The position numbers were made by a program, and so were the translations under genes. Source: Aquisalinus sp. (lineage in GTDB: Bacteria > Pseudomonadota > Alphaproteobacteria > Caulobacterales > Parvularculaceae). From it: DNA of 50,547 bases. Shown piece by piece: positions 1-8,548 of the stretch. A model generated the notes under the pieces. It was not told the origin of the DNA, ran no database searches, and worked only from the letters and a program-made list of their open reading frames with translations. The stretch covers positions 1 to 50,547 of the forward strand of contig JALEGJ010000083.1 in assembly GCA_022763115.1 (NCBI GenBank), read 5' to 3'. The stretch's first letter is position 1, and each line of letters starts with the position of its first letter.

Positions 1-38
1 CACGACTCAGCCGAGTGTGACAGAGATAAGAGGCAGAC

Positions 39-1121
39 ATGGCAAATAATCTACGGGTAGTTGAAGGCGGCAACATGGACAGGAAAAAAGCGCTCGACGC
101 AGCGCTGTCACAAATAGACAAGGCCTTCGGCAAAGGCTCGGTCATGAAACTGGGCGACAAGGAAGTCGTCGAGATTGAGGCCGTATCTACTGGCTCCCTC
201 GGGCTCGATATTGCGCTTGGTATTGGTGGTTTGCCCAGGGGCCGCATTGTTGAAATTTACGGGCCTGAAAGTTCAGGCAAGACCACGCTGGCGCTGCATT
301 GTGCTGCTGAAGCACAGAAAAGCGGTGGTGTTGCTGCCTTTATTGATGCCGAGCATGCGCTTGATCCGGTTTATGCCCAGAAGCTGGGGGTGGACCTTGA
401 GGAATTGCTGATTTCACAACCGGACACGGGTGAACAGGCGCTGGAAATTGCCGATACGCTGGTGCGCTCCGGGGCGGTGGATATTCTGGTCATTGATTCT
501 GTTGCTGCGCTGACACCACGCGCCGAACTGGAAGGCGAAATGGGGGACAGCCTGCCGGGCTTGCAGGCGCGTCTTATGAGTCAGGCCTTGCGCAAACTGA
601 CCGGCTCGATCTCCAAATCGAACTGCCTGGTTATCTTCATCAACCAGATTCGCATGAAAATTGGCGTGATGTTCGGCTCTCCCGAGACAACGACCGGCGG
701 TAATGCCCTGAAATTCTATTCCTCTGTCCGTCTTGATATTCGCCGCATCGGGGCGATCAAGCAGCGTGACGAGGTTGTGGGCAACCAGACCCGGGTCAAG
801 GTGGTCAAGAACAAGGTCGCGCCGCCATTCAAGCAGGTCGAGTTCGACATCATGTATGGCGAAGGCGTCAGCAAGATGGGCGAATTGATTGATCTTGGTG
901 TGCTGGGCAATGTGGTCGAGAAATCAGGCTCCTGGTATTCCTACAATTCCGAACGCATCGGGCAGGGGCGTGAGAACGCCAAGCAGTTCCTGCGCGATCA
1001 TCCTGAAATGGCCGCCGAAATAGAAAACGCTATTCGCCGTAATGCAGGCCTTATCGCGGATGACCTTCTGGTCAGTCCCGGGCCGCAGAGTGAGGATGAT
1101 GACGAGGCGCTGGAAGCCTGA
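39..1121 (+). CDS. recA: Recombinase RecA
   Basis: RecA is the ATP-dependent strand-exchange protein of homologous recombination and the co-protease that triggers LexA self-cleavage. The 360-residue product is full length for the family. The Walker A loop GPESSGKTT lies at residues 75-83, and the [20 protein letters not shown] segment and the DNA-binding loop around [18 protein letters not shown] are all present. The C-terminus is acidic ([10 protein letters not shown]), as is typical. The start at 39 has a purine-rich AGAGGCAG upstream; a second ATG at 75 is possible and would remove 12 residues. alaS follows downstream after a clear terminator, an arrangement common in Alphaproteobacteria. 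Only 38 bases precede the gene, so an SOS box cannot be assessed. Confidence 0.98.
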   Translation: MANNLRVVEGGNMDRKKALDAALSQIDKAFGKGSVMKLGDKEVVEIEAVSTGSLGLDIALGIGGLPRGRIVEIYGPESSGKTTLALHCAAEAQKSGGVAAFIDAEHALDPVYAQKLGVDLEELLISQPDTGEQALEIADTLVRSGAVDILVIDSVAALTPRAELEGEMGDSLPGLQARLMSQALRKLTGSISKSNCLVIFINQIRMKIGVMFGSPETTTGGNALKFYSSVRLDIRRIGAIKQRDEVVGNQTRVKVVKNKVAPPFKQVEFDIMYGEGVSKMGELIDLGVLGNVVEKSGSWYSYNSERIGQGRENAKQFLRDHPEMAAEIENAIRRNAGLIADDLLVSPGPQSEDDDEALEA

Positions 1122-1191
1122 GCTTTCCTTGCGGCACTTTAACGCCACGAAAAATCAGCTTTTGCACGAGGACTAGCCTGCCTCAAAAACT

Positions 1192-1233
1192 GACCGGCAA
1201 GGGCAGCATAAGCTGCTTGTGCCGGTCTTTTTT
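1192..1233 (+). terminator. Rho-independent terminator after recA
   Basis: GACCGGCA (from 1192) pairs with TGCCGGTC (to 1227), with an inner AGGGCAGC/GCTGCTT pairing, and is followed at once by a run of six T. It lies about 70 bases after the recA stop and before alaS, so the two genes are probably separate transcripts. Confidence 0.85.
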
Positions 1234-1300
1234 GTTTTTGCTCTGGCGTCAGCACTTGCCCATTGCGCGGGAGGGCACAGCAACCTAAATCCTCATTCCC

Positions 1301-3961
1301 ATGCAGAGTGTAAACGATATCCGATCTACTTTTCTCGACTTCTATGCCGGTCGTGGCCATGAAGTCGTGCCATCCGCCCCCTTGGTGCCGCAGAATGATC
1401 CGACGCTGTTGTTCGTCAATGCGGGCATGGTGCCGTTCAAAAATGTTTTCACCGGGGCCGAGAAAAAAAATTATGTCCGGGCAACGTCATCCCAGAAATG
1501 CGTTCGGGCGGGCGGCAAGCATAATGATCTCGATAATGTCGGTTACACAGCGCGCCACCACACATTTTTCGAGATGCTGGGCAATTTTTCCTTTGGCGAC
1601 TACTTCAAGGAAGAAGCGATTGAATCGGCGTGGAAACTGGTGACCGGAGAATATGGGTTGCCTGCTGATAAGCTGACCGTCACGGTTTACCATACCGACG
1701 ATGAAGCCTTCGACTTATGGAAAAAAATTGCCGGGTTACCTGATGAGCGGATCATCCGTATCGCCACATCTGACAATTTCTGGTCCATGGGCGATGTCGG
1801 TCCTTGTGGCCCATGCTCCGAGATTTTCTACGATCACGGACCTGAAATTCCAGGTGGCCCGCCAGGCTCTCCGGACGAAGATGGTGACCGCTTCATAGAA
1901 ATCTGGAATCTCGTTTTCATGCAGTTTGAGCGTCACGCAGATGGCAGCGAGACGGACTTGCCCAAACCCTCCATTGATACCGGAATGGGATTGGAGCGCA
2001 TCGCTACGGTGTTGCAGGGCAAGCATGATAATTATGACATTGACCTGTTCCAGAAGATCATCTCTGCCTCAGCGGATCTGACAGGTCAGGCGCCTGACGG
2101 AGACATGGCTGTCGCGCACCGTGTCGTTGCGGATCATCTCCGCTCTTGCGCTTTCCTGATCGCGGATGGCGTGACGCCTTCCAATGAGGGGCGCGGTTAT
2201 GTTTTGCGTCGTATCATGCGGCGCGGCATGAGATATGCCTATAATCTGGGCGCAAAAGACCCGTTGATGGCGCAACTGGTGCCTGTGCTGACGGCTGAAA
2301 TGGCACAGGCCTTCCCTGAACTCGATCGTGCCAAAAGCCTCATCACGCAAACACTCAATTCAGAAGAAAAGAAATTCCGCGGGCTTCTGGAGCGCGGCTT
2401 GAGAATCCTTGGGGACGAACTGGAAAATCTCGGCGACGGTCAAAAACTATCCGGCGAGGCGGCTTTCCGGCTTTACGACACATATGGCTTTCCGCTGGAC
2501 CTGACGCAGGATGCGTTGCGCCGGGAAGGACTTGAAGTTGACACGGATGGTTTTGATGCCGCGATGGAAGCGCAAAAAGCAGCAGCCCGCGCCAACTGGG
2601 CCGGAAGCGGCGATGCTGCCTCCGAGGCTCTTTATTTCGATATCCGCGAAACGCACGGAGCCAGCGAGTTTATCGGTTACGTCCATGAAACCGCAGAAGG
2701 TATCACACAGGCTATCATCAAGGATGACGAGATTGCCAATGAAGTGACAGCAGGTGACCGTGTAGAGATCATTGTCAACCAGACGCCGTTTTACGCTGAA
2801 TCAGGCGGGCAGGTTGGCGATACCGGACAGATCAGAACAGACAATGGTGCCTTGATCGAGATTGAGGATACGAAGAAAAGAATAGGGGCGCTGCACGGTC
2901 ATATCGGCACCGTCAAGACCGGTACGTTAAATGCAGGTGATGTCATTATTCTGGAAATTGACAGTGTACGGCGCAACCGCATACGCGCCAACCATTCCGT
3001 AACGCACCTTGCGCACAAGGCCCTTCGTAATGTGCTGGGCGATCATGTGACGCAGAAAGGGTCCCAGGTTGCTGATGACAGAATGCGTTTTGACTTCTCC
3101 CACAATGAAGCGCTGACAAGGGATGAAATTGGCCGCATCGAGCGTGAGGTCAATGACATTATCCGCCAGAACGGTGCGACACAAACGCAGATCATGTCCT
3201 ATGATGCAGCTGTTGAGTCAGGGGCCATGGCGCTCTTTGGTGAGAAGTATGAAGAAGACGTACGTGTCCTGAGCATGGGGCATGAGCCAGAAGATGCTGA
3301 CAGATATTACTCTGTTGAGTTGTGCGGCGGGACACATGTTGAGCGGATGGGCGATATCGGCCTGTTCACGATTGTCTCTGAAGGCGCTGTTGCATCGGGC
3401 ATCCGCCGCATTGAAGTCATGACCGGTGAAGCTGCGCGTCAGCATCTGATCGCAGAAGCCGAGCGCACGCGGCTGGCGGCCGAGACACTCAAGGTGCCGC
3501 CTGCAGAATTGCCTTCCCGGGTGAGTGCGCTGGTGGATGAACGCAAGAAACTGGAACGTGAGCTGACCAATCTGCGCAAGCAGGTCGCCCTTGGTAGAGG
3601 GGCTGATGGAAGCGCAACTTCGAATGCCCCGGAAAATATCAACGGCATCTCGTTTATCGGCAGAGTGCTGGAAGGGGTTCCGGCAAAAGAGCTGCGCGGC
3701 ATGGTGGATGACGCCAAGGCCAAACTGGAAAAAGGCGTGGCCGCTTTTGTTGCGGTAAATGATGGCAAGGCCTCGTTGACGGTCGGTGTGACAGATGACC
3801 TGGTGGCTGATGTCAGCGCCGTTGATCTTGTGCGTGCTGGCGCTGAAGCCATTGGCGGAAAGGGCGGCGGTGGCCGCCCGGATATGGCACAGGCTGGTGG
3901 CCCCAACGGTCAGGATGCTGATAAAGCCCTGAAAGCGATAGCAGAGAAACTGGCAGGATAG
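1301..3961 (+). CDS. alaS: Alanine--tRNA ligase
   Basis: AlaRS charges tRNA-Ala and clears mischarged Ser and Gly. The 886-residue length fits the full bacterial enzyme. The N-terminal class II catalytic core begins [11 protein letters not shown] and contains [12 protein letters not shown]. The editing domain carries HSVTH (His565, His569) and the Cys/His pair of CGGTHVE (Cys675, His679), the usual zinc ligands. A coiled segment near residues 730-765 and the C-terminal [16 protein letters not shown] glycine-rich motif of the C-Ala domain complete the protein. The chosen ATG matches the usual family N-terminus, although no strong ribosome binding site precedes it. The gene converges on rpoH with a 23-base gap. 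Confidence 0.98.
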   Translation: MQSVNDIRSTFLDFYAGRGHEVVPSAPLVPQNDPTLLFVNAGMVPFKNVFTGAEKKNYVRATSSQKCVRAGGKHNDLDNVGYTARHHTFFEMLGNFSFGDYFKEEAIESAWKLVTGEYGLPADKLTVTVYHTDDEAFDLWKKIAGLPDERIIRIATSDNFWSMGDVGPCGPCSEIFYDHGPEIPGGPPGSPDEDGDRFIEIWNLVFMQFERHADGSETDLPKPSIDTGMGLERIATVLQGKHDNYDIDLFQKIISASADLTGQAPDGDMAVAHRVVADHLRSCAFLIADGVTPSNEGRGYVLRRIMRRGMRYAYNLGAKDPLMAQLVPVLTAEMAQAFPELDRAKSLITQTLNSEEKKFRGLLERGLRILGDELENLGDGQKLSGEAAFRLYDTYGFPLDLTQDALRREGLEVDTDGFDAAMEAQKAAARANWAGSGDAASEALYFDIRETHGASEFIGYVHETAEGITQAIIKDDEIANEVTAGDRVEIIVNQTPFYAESGGQVGDTGQIRTDNGALIEIEDTKKRIGALHGHIGTVKTGTLNAGDVIILEIDSVRRNRIRANHSVTHLAHKALRNVLGDHVTQKGSQVADDRMRFDFSHNEALTRDEIGRIEREVNDIIRQNGATQTQIMSYDAAVESGAMALFGEKYEEDVRVLSMGHEPEDADRYYSVELCGGTHVERMGDIGLFTIVSEGAVASGIRRIEVMTGEAARQHLIAEAERTRLAAETLKVPPAELPSRVSALVDERKKLERELTNLRKQVALGRGADGSATSNAPENINGISFIGRVLEGVPAKELRGMVDDAKAKLEKGVAAFVAVNDGKASLTVGVTDDLVADVSAVDLVRAGAEAIGGKGGGGRPDMAQAGGPNGQDADKALKAIAEKLAG

Positions 3962-3984
3962 CTTCGGAGAGCTTGCTTCTGAAG

Positions 3985-4884
3985 TTACCCGGTCTGGCGC
4001 ATTTCGCGGTCGAGCTTTTTCATGGCGCGTTGCAATTTTTCGAAGGCGCGTACTTCAATCTGGCGAATGCGCTCGCGTGAGACACCATACTCCGTGGACA
4101 GCTCTTCCAGCGTCTTTGGCTGATCAGCAAGGCGACGTTCCGTAATAATATGCTGTTCGCGTTCGTTGAGTTCGCCCAATGCTGTTTGCAGCAGTTCCAT
4201 GCGGGTATCGAACTCATCGTCCTTGACGAGCTGAGCTTCCGGATTGACGGCATTCTCATCAACCAGCCAGTCCTGCCATTCGCCTGATCCCTCAGTATCG
4301 TTACGCATCGGGGCGTTTAGCGAATTATCGCCGCCAGCCATGCGACGATTCATCGATATAACCTCGTCTTCATTGACACCGAGTTTTGTAGCTATGTGCT
4401 CGACTTCTTCCGGTTTCAGATCACCATCATCTACCGCATCAATCTGCCCCTTGATCTTGCGCAGGTTGAAGAACAATTTTTTCTGTGCGGCAGTGGTGCC
4501 AATTTTCACCAGCGACCATGACCGCAAAATGTATTCCTGAATGGCGGCGCGGATCCACCACATTGCATATGTGGAGAGACGGAAACCTTTTTCAGGATCA
4601 AACTTTTTGACCGCCTGCATCAGTCCCACATTTCCTTCGGAGACCACCTCGCCAATAGGCAGGCCATAACCCCGGTAGCCCATGGCGATCTTCGCAACCA
4701 GACGAAGGTGCGACGTAATAAGCTCCTGAGCGGCACCTGCGTCTCCATGTTCCTTGAAACGCTTCGCCAGCATGTATTCCTGATCGGCTTCCAGCATCGG
4801 AAATTTGCGAATTTCGGAAAGATAGCGCGACAGACCACCCTCGGGGGTCAGCGCTGTACCGATTGTGGTCAGTGCATTAGCCAT
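3985..4884 (-). CDS. rpoH: RNA polymerase sigma-32 factor RpoH
   Basis: RpoH directs RNA polymerase to heat-shock promoters. The product is 299 residues from the ATG at 4884, which has AGAGGGA about ten bases upstream; an extension to 4920 is in frame but unsupported. Region 2 (SHLRLVAKIAMGYRGYGLPIGEVVSEGNVGL, then the YAMWWIRAAIQEYILRSWSLVK segment) is intact. The RpoH box, QKKLFFNLR, is present and separates it from RpoD. Region 4 ends with the helix-turn-helix YGVSRERIRQIEVRAFEKL. The upstream region has a CCCATATA element that resembles a sigma-32 minus-10 box, which would suit autoregulation. The gene converges with alaS. Confidence 0.96.
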   Translation of the reverse strand: MANALTTIGTALTPEGGLSRYLSEIRKFPMLEADQEYMLAKRFKEHGDAGAAQELITSHLRLVAKIAMGYRGYGLPIGEVVSEGNVGLMQAVKKFDPEKGFRLSTYAMWWIRAAIQEYILRSWSLVKIGTTAAQKKLFFNLRKIKGQIDAVDDGDLKPEEVEHIATKLGVNEDEVISMNRRMAGGDNSLNAPMRNDTEGSGEWQDWLVDENAVNPEAQLVKDDEFDTRMELLQTALGELNEREQHIITERRLADQPKTLEELSTEYGVSRERIRQIEVRAFEKLQRAMKKLDREMRQTG

Positions 4885-4946
4885 AATGTAGATGTCCCTC
4901 TCGACTGGCGGCAAGCACAAGCCCTTCTATGCCCCGCCACAATAGG

Positions 4947-4976
4947 TATATGGGTACGATACCTGCCTATTATAAG
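4947..4976 (-). promoter_or_regulatory. Possible sigma-32-type promoter of rpoH
   Basis: Read on the minus strand, CTTATAA (4976-4970) and CCCATATA (4954-4947) are separated by 15 bases, about 60 bases before the rpoH start codon. The minus-10 part matches the CCCATnT sigma-32 form well; the minus-35 part matches CTTGAA only partly. Autoregulated rpoH promoters are known in Caulobacter. This is inferred from similarity by eye. Confidence 0.35.
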
Positions 4977-5043
4977 GCCAAAATGGCAAAATAATGCCTG
5001 CGGCTGATCACGACGGCTTGAACCATCACATTATCTTGGTTGC

Positions 5044-6087
5044 CTAAAGAGCGCTCAAGGCCTTTTCCAGTTCCATAAAATCTGCCGGAGGTGGCGTTTT
5101 GAACGACAGGGGCTGACCAGTTAAGGGATGATCGAAGCCGAGTTCCATGGCGTGCAGGGCCTGACGTTTGAAACGGCGCAGGACCTCGATTGCCTCGATT
5201 GCGGGATCATCCACTGGGCGCAAGCCCGACAGACCGGGGCCGCGCCCATAGACCTGATCACCGAGCAGGGGGTGGCCGAGATGCGCCATATGCACCCTGA
5301 TCTGATGGGTGCGTCCAGTCTCCAGTTGGCAGGCGACCAGCGCCGCCAGACTGTCACCCGGCAATTTTGCGCGACCCTGACCATAACTTTCACGCACCTT
5401 GTAATGGGTGATGGCTTCCCTGGCAGACGGGTGGTCGTAAATATCGGCGACGGCCATTTTCTTGCGGTCCTGACTTGCTCTGGCAATGCCGGTTTCGATC
5501 GTGCCGAGCCCTGGTCGCGGGGAGCCGTGCACGATAGCCAGGTATGTCCGTGCAATCGTGTGTGCGGAAAACAGCTCGGACAACCCGTGATGCGCCGCAT
5601 CGTTCTTGGCCGCTACCATCACACCGGAGGTGTCCTTGTCGAGCCGATGGACAATGCCGGGTCGGGCAACGCCGCCAATCCCCGAGAGGCTGTCTCGGCA
5701 ATGATGCAGAAGGGCATTCACGAGCGTCCCGGTCTGGTTACCAGCACCCGGATGAACCACCATGCCGGCCGGTTTGTTGACGATGATGAGGTCGTCGTCT
5801 TCGTAGAGCACATCCAGGGGGATATCTTCCGGCTCCGGTTCGGCTTCTTCCAACTCCGGTAAATGCAGGGTGTAGACTTCTTCGGCACGAACGCGCGCGG
5901 ATGCGTCGCTCACAGGCGCGCCATCTCGCAGAACCTTTCCCTCTGCGATAAGATTTTTGAGGCGGGAGCGGCTGAGTTCCTCGACAGAGTCTGCCAGCCA
6001 TTTGTCGAGGCGCAGGCCTGCCTTTTCTTCCTCCACGGTGAGTTCAATCAGGTCGTTTTGCTTGTTGTCTGGCGCGGGTGTTGTCAT
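5044..6087 (-). CDS. rluD: RluA/RluD-family 23S rRNA pseudouridine synthase
   Basis: Members of this family convert specific uridines of 23S rRNA to pseudouridine. From the ATG at 6087 the product has 347 residues. It has an N-terminal S4 RNA-binding domain (GLRLDKWLADSVEELSRSRL) followed by the RluA catalytic domain. The catalytic motif GIVHRLDKDTSGVMV is intact, with the invariant Asp after HRL, and the GRTHQIRVHMAHLGHPLLGD motif of the family is present. An in-frame extension to 6147 would overlap the divergent gene at 6136, so the shorter start is preferred. RluD is the best guess because of length and S4 domain; RluC-like specificity cannot be excluded by reading. Confidence 0.9.
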   Translation of the reverse strand: MTTPAPDNKQNDLIELTVEEEKAGLRLDKWLADSVEELSRSRLKNLIAEGKVLRDGAPVSDASARVRAEEVYTLHLPELEEAEPEPEDIPLDVLYEDDDLIIVNKPAGMVVHPGAGNQTGTLVNALLHHCRDSLSGIGGVARPGIVHRLDKDTSGVMVAAKNDAAHHGLSELFSAHTIARTYLAIVHGSPRPGLGTIETGIARASQDRKKMAVADIYDHPSAREAITHYKVRESYGQGRAKLPGDSLAALVACQLETGRTHQIRVHMAHLGHPLLGDQVYGRGPGLSGLRPVDDPAIEAIEVLRRFKRQALHAMELGFDHPLTGQPLSFKTPPPADFMELEKALSAL

Positions 6088-6135
6088 AAGCCATGCCTGA
6101 CGCGGGCTAGCCGCGGAGTCAATCATGAGGTCGAC

Positions 6136-6525
6136 ATGACAGATCACGGCGCAACCAGTGACCCCAGCAAGAACGCGGACGCGGAAGCGGCGCCAGTTGA
6201 TAATTTGTTCGCCATGAAAGTTCTTGTGATCTTTTTGGGCGTCATCCTGATCGGCTGTGCTGTTGCGTTTTTCTCACTGTTGCTCTTGATGAACAACGAT
6301 GAGGAAACTGATCTGGCCACATTGCCACAGATGTCTGTTCAGGTTGCTCTTGATGAAAAAATTACCAGCATGACCCTGGATGGTCGTGACCTTGCCTTGC
6401 AGATTGAGGGACCGGAAGGGCGCCGGATAATCATCGTTGATCCTTACACTGCCAATCACAAAGCCGTGATCAATCTGGTGCCAGAACTCGACAACACAGG
6501 GATGTCCACAAAAGAGCCGGACTGA
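6136..6525 (+). CDS. Small single-pass membrane protein (DUF6476-like)
   Basis: This 129-residue protein has a polar N-terminus rich in Asp, Ala and Pro, one membrane segment at about residues 30-56 (VLVIFLGVILIGCAVAFFSL region), then a short extracytoplasmic beta-type domain ending GRRIIIVDPYTANHKAVINLVP. The ATG at 6136 has TGAGG five bases upstream. It is divergent from rluD with 48 bases between start codons. Small proteins of this layout, sometimes named DUF6476, sit next to rluD in other Alphaproteobacteria; that match is from memory. Function is unknown. The short repeated beta segment resembles one blade of a propeller, but this is a loose impression. Confidence 0.75.
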   Translation: MTDHGATSDPSKNADAEAAPVDNLFAMKVLVIFLGVILIGCAVAFFSLLLLMNNDEETDLATLPQMSVQVALDEKITSMTLDGRDLALQIEGPEGRRIIIVDPYTANHKAVINLVPELDNTGMSTKEPD

Positions 6526-6620
6526 TAACAGGAATGTAATCAGAAAAAACCTGAGTGGCCCTTTTCTTGGCGCAATTAAAGGTTACCTTGCTTGTAAGGC
6601 CGAAGCGTAGACTTTGGCTG

Positions 6621-6665
6621 GCGGGGTGCCAAATATCCCCTCGTTCCCCCTCGATGGCACCCCGC
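6621..6665. repeat. Perfect 10-bp inverted repeat
   Basis: GCGGGGTGCC (6621-6630) and GGCACCCCGC (6656-6665) are exact reverse complements around a 25-base C/T-rich loop. No T-run follows on either strand, so an intrinsic terminator is not convincing. It lies in the 278-base gap before the membrane-protein operon; the rest of the gap holds no feature I can support beyond a weak TTGACT/TATAAA-like stretch near 6747-6772. Confidence 0.6.
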
Positions 6666-6803
6666 ACCCTTTCATTGGGCCTGTTATGCGGGCATCGTCT
6701 TTTCCATCAAATCAGTTCAGTCTGTCGCTCATGAGTTCTGTTTGAGTTGACTTTTCCGCTTTGAATTATAAAGTTATTTACATGTTCCATGGAGACAGGT
6801 TCA

Positions 6804-7430
6804 ATGAAGAAGTCGAATGCCGAAGATGATCTGGCATATGTTCGTGCTATCGCCGAAGAGGGGCGCAACGTGCCACTTGTTGGCGGCAGTTCTTTTGTGG
6901 TCTGGGGCAGCATTATTGGCACCACGGCACTGATACAGTTTTTCATGTCTTTAGGGGTGTTGCCTGGCGTCAATATGCTGGTGCTATGGTCTGTTGCTTT
7001 TGTGCTTGGCTGGATAGTTGGTTCTTTTGTTGGCAGCCGGAATAAAAATGCGCCGGGCGCAAGCAGTATCGGCAACCGGATTGTCGGCGCTGCCTGGAGT
7101 GCATGCGGTATATTCATTTCGCTGTACTGGCTGTCGCTGGTGTCTGCTTTCTTTTTACATCAGGGGGATTCGGCACCCGTGGGCTTCCTGTTCGCGACGA
7201 TGTTCCCTGTGGCCTTCGGGATTTACGGCATAGCCTTTTTTGTCACATCTATTGCCGCCAACCAGAGTTGGTATCGCTGGGTTTCTATCGGCTCCTGGAT
7301 TATTTCCGTAATCCTTATTCTGACGCTGATGTCTGATGCGATGATGCTACTGGCAGGGCTCGGCACTTATGCCGTCGTACTGGCGCCTGGGATTGTTATG
7401 TTAAAAAATCAGCCCTCGGATATTGTGTGA
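6804..7430 (+). CDS. Multi-pass membrane protein, paralogue A
   Basis: The 208-residue product is almost wholly hydrophobic after a short cytoplasmic head (MKKSNAEDDLAYVRAIAEEG) and has about six predicted membrane segments. The ATG at 6804 has GGAGACAGG in good position; an ATG at 6789 is the alternative. The N-terminal pattern EDDLAYVRAIAEEGRNVPLVGGSSFVVWG is shared with the next gene (EDLAMIRELAEEGR, then QGGKYLVMWG), so the two are paralogues. It heads a three-gene run with a winged-helix regulator. I do not recognise the family. A sensory, scaffolding or transport role cannot be told from sequence. Confidence 0.85.
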   Translation: MKKSNAEDDLAYVRAIAEEGRNVPLVGGSSFVVWGSIIGTTALIQFFMSLGVLPGVNMLVLWSVAFVLGWIVGSFVGSRNKNAPGASSIGNRIVGAAWSACGIFISLYWLSLVSAFFLHQGDSAPVGFLFATMFPVAFGIYGIAFFVTSIAANQSWYRWVSIGSWIISVILILTLMSDAMMLLAGLGTYAVVLAPGIVMLKNQPSDIV

Positions 7431-7441
7431 AGGACTCATAA

Positions 7442-8128
7442 ATGAGCGAGCAAGTAATCAACACTGCCGAACCAAAGCAGGCCCTGAGTTCCCCGGTTGA
7501 AGATCTCGCCATGATCCGTGAACTGGCAGAGGAAGGGCGTATGCAACCTCTGCAAGGGGGTAAGTATCTGGTGATGTGGGGCACGATCTCTTCAATTGGT
7601 CTTGCCTTCACAGGACTGCTCGTTGCCGGCCTGATCGATCTGCCAGGCTATTTCGTGATGATTTTTTGGGGCGTGATCTCCACCTTTGGCGGGGTGATGT
7701 CCGGAAGGTGGTCGAAGCAGGGGCGGGGGACAACGCTGAGTGAGAGTATCGGCAACAAGGTTGAGGCTATGGTCTGGACGATAGCTGGTGTATTCCTCTC
7801 TATCATTGCAATCATGCTGTTCAGTATGCCGATTTATGCCGGTGCGCGCCTTGAGGCCATGGGCCTCGAATACGGTGTTCTGTTTGGTATGATGTCACCC
7901 ATTGTATTTGGGCTTTATGCGATCTGTCTTGCTGCAACATCTGTTGCAGGCCGCGCTTCCTGGCTGCGGCCCTATATCATCCTGTCATTTCTTTTCTCTG
8001 CACTGACTATGCTGCTTATCATGAGTTACTGGCAATTCGTTGCGGCAATCGCGGGAATTGTTGCGACGATCATCATTCCCGGCCTCATCATGCTGGATAA
8101 AAATAAGAAAGCGCAAGGAATGACCTGA
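7442..8128 (+). CDS. Multi-pass membrane protein, paralogue B
   Basis: This 228-residue protein follows paralogue A by 11 bases and is built the same way: a short polar N-terminus with EDLAMIRELAEEGRMQPLQGG, then about six hydrophobic spans, a Ser-Ile-Gly-Asn-Lys loop after the second span (SIGNKVEAMVW; compare SIGNRIVGAAW in A), and a basic tail. The shared order of motifs supports tandem duplication followed by divergence. Its TGA overlaps the ATG of the next gene by one base, which suggests translational coupling with the regulator. Function is unknown. Confidence 0.88.
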   Translation: MSEQVINTAEPKQALSSPVEDLAMIRELAEEGRMQPLQGGKYLVMWGTISSIGLAFTGLLVAGLIDLPGYFVMIFWGVISTFGGVMSGRWSKQGRGTTLSESIGNKVEAMVWTIAGVFLSIIAIMLFSMPIYAGARLEAMGLEYGVLFGMMSPIVFGLYAICLAATSVAGRASWLRPYIILSFLFSALTMLLIMSYWQFVAAIAGIVATIIIPGLIMLDKNKKAQGMT

Positions 8129-8478
8129 TGTCGAAAAAGACGCCCGCTGAGAGCGGGCAGGCCGACAGCGCTGAGAATTATGACTATCGGGAGATTGACG
8201 ACCTGATACATGGGCGCGTGCGCCTCGCGCTCATGGCTTTTTTATCCGGTGCCGGGACAGCGGAGTTTACTGACTTGCGCAAGCGCATCGGCGTGACGGA
8301 TGGAAATCTCTCCATCCATATCCGCAAACTGGAAGACGCTGGTTACATTGAAGTGGAAAAGCGTTTCAAGGAGCGCCGCCCGCAAACACTTTGTCATCTG
8401 ACCGAGAAGGGTCGATCTGCCTGGATTGACTATATCGCCCAGATGGAAACACTTTTGAGCTCGCGCGCCGCTGAATAG
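8128..8478 (+). CDS. Winged-helix transcriptional regulator (ArsR/MarR-like)
   Basis: The 116-residue product is a single winged helix-turn-helix domain. After a polar 20-residue head comes HGRVRLALMAFLSG, the recognition region VTDGNLSIHIRKLEDAGYIEVEK, and the wing FKERRPQTLCHLTEKGRSAW, the pattern of the transcriptional regulators that follow small integral membrane proteins. It overlaps the upstream gene by one base and is therefore likely to be co-translated with the two membrane proteins and to control their operon. No ligand-binding domain or metal-site cysteines are present, so the signal is unknown and may come through protein contact. Confidence 0.88.
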   Translation: MSKKTPAESGQADSAENYDYREIDDLIHGRVRLALMAFLSGAGTAEFTDLRKRIGVTDGNLSIHIRKLEDAGYIEVEKRFKERRPQTLCHLTEKGRSAWIDYIAQMETLLSSRAAE

Positions 8479-8548
8479 CGGTAACTCGATAAAGATGACA
8501 ATGTTGACGCCACTCGCTAGAATGACCTTGTCACAGTGAGGGGGATGC

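Noticed and set aside
5128-5862. Plus-strand frame antisense to rluD
   Set aside because: rluD has an intact catalytic motif and S4 domain on the other strand; the antisense frame shows none.
6621-6665. Intrinsic terminator
   Set aside because: The stem is perfect but no T-run follows on either strand.
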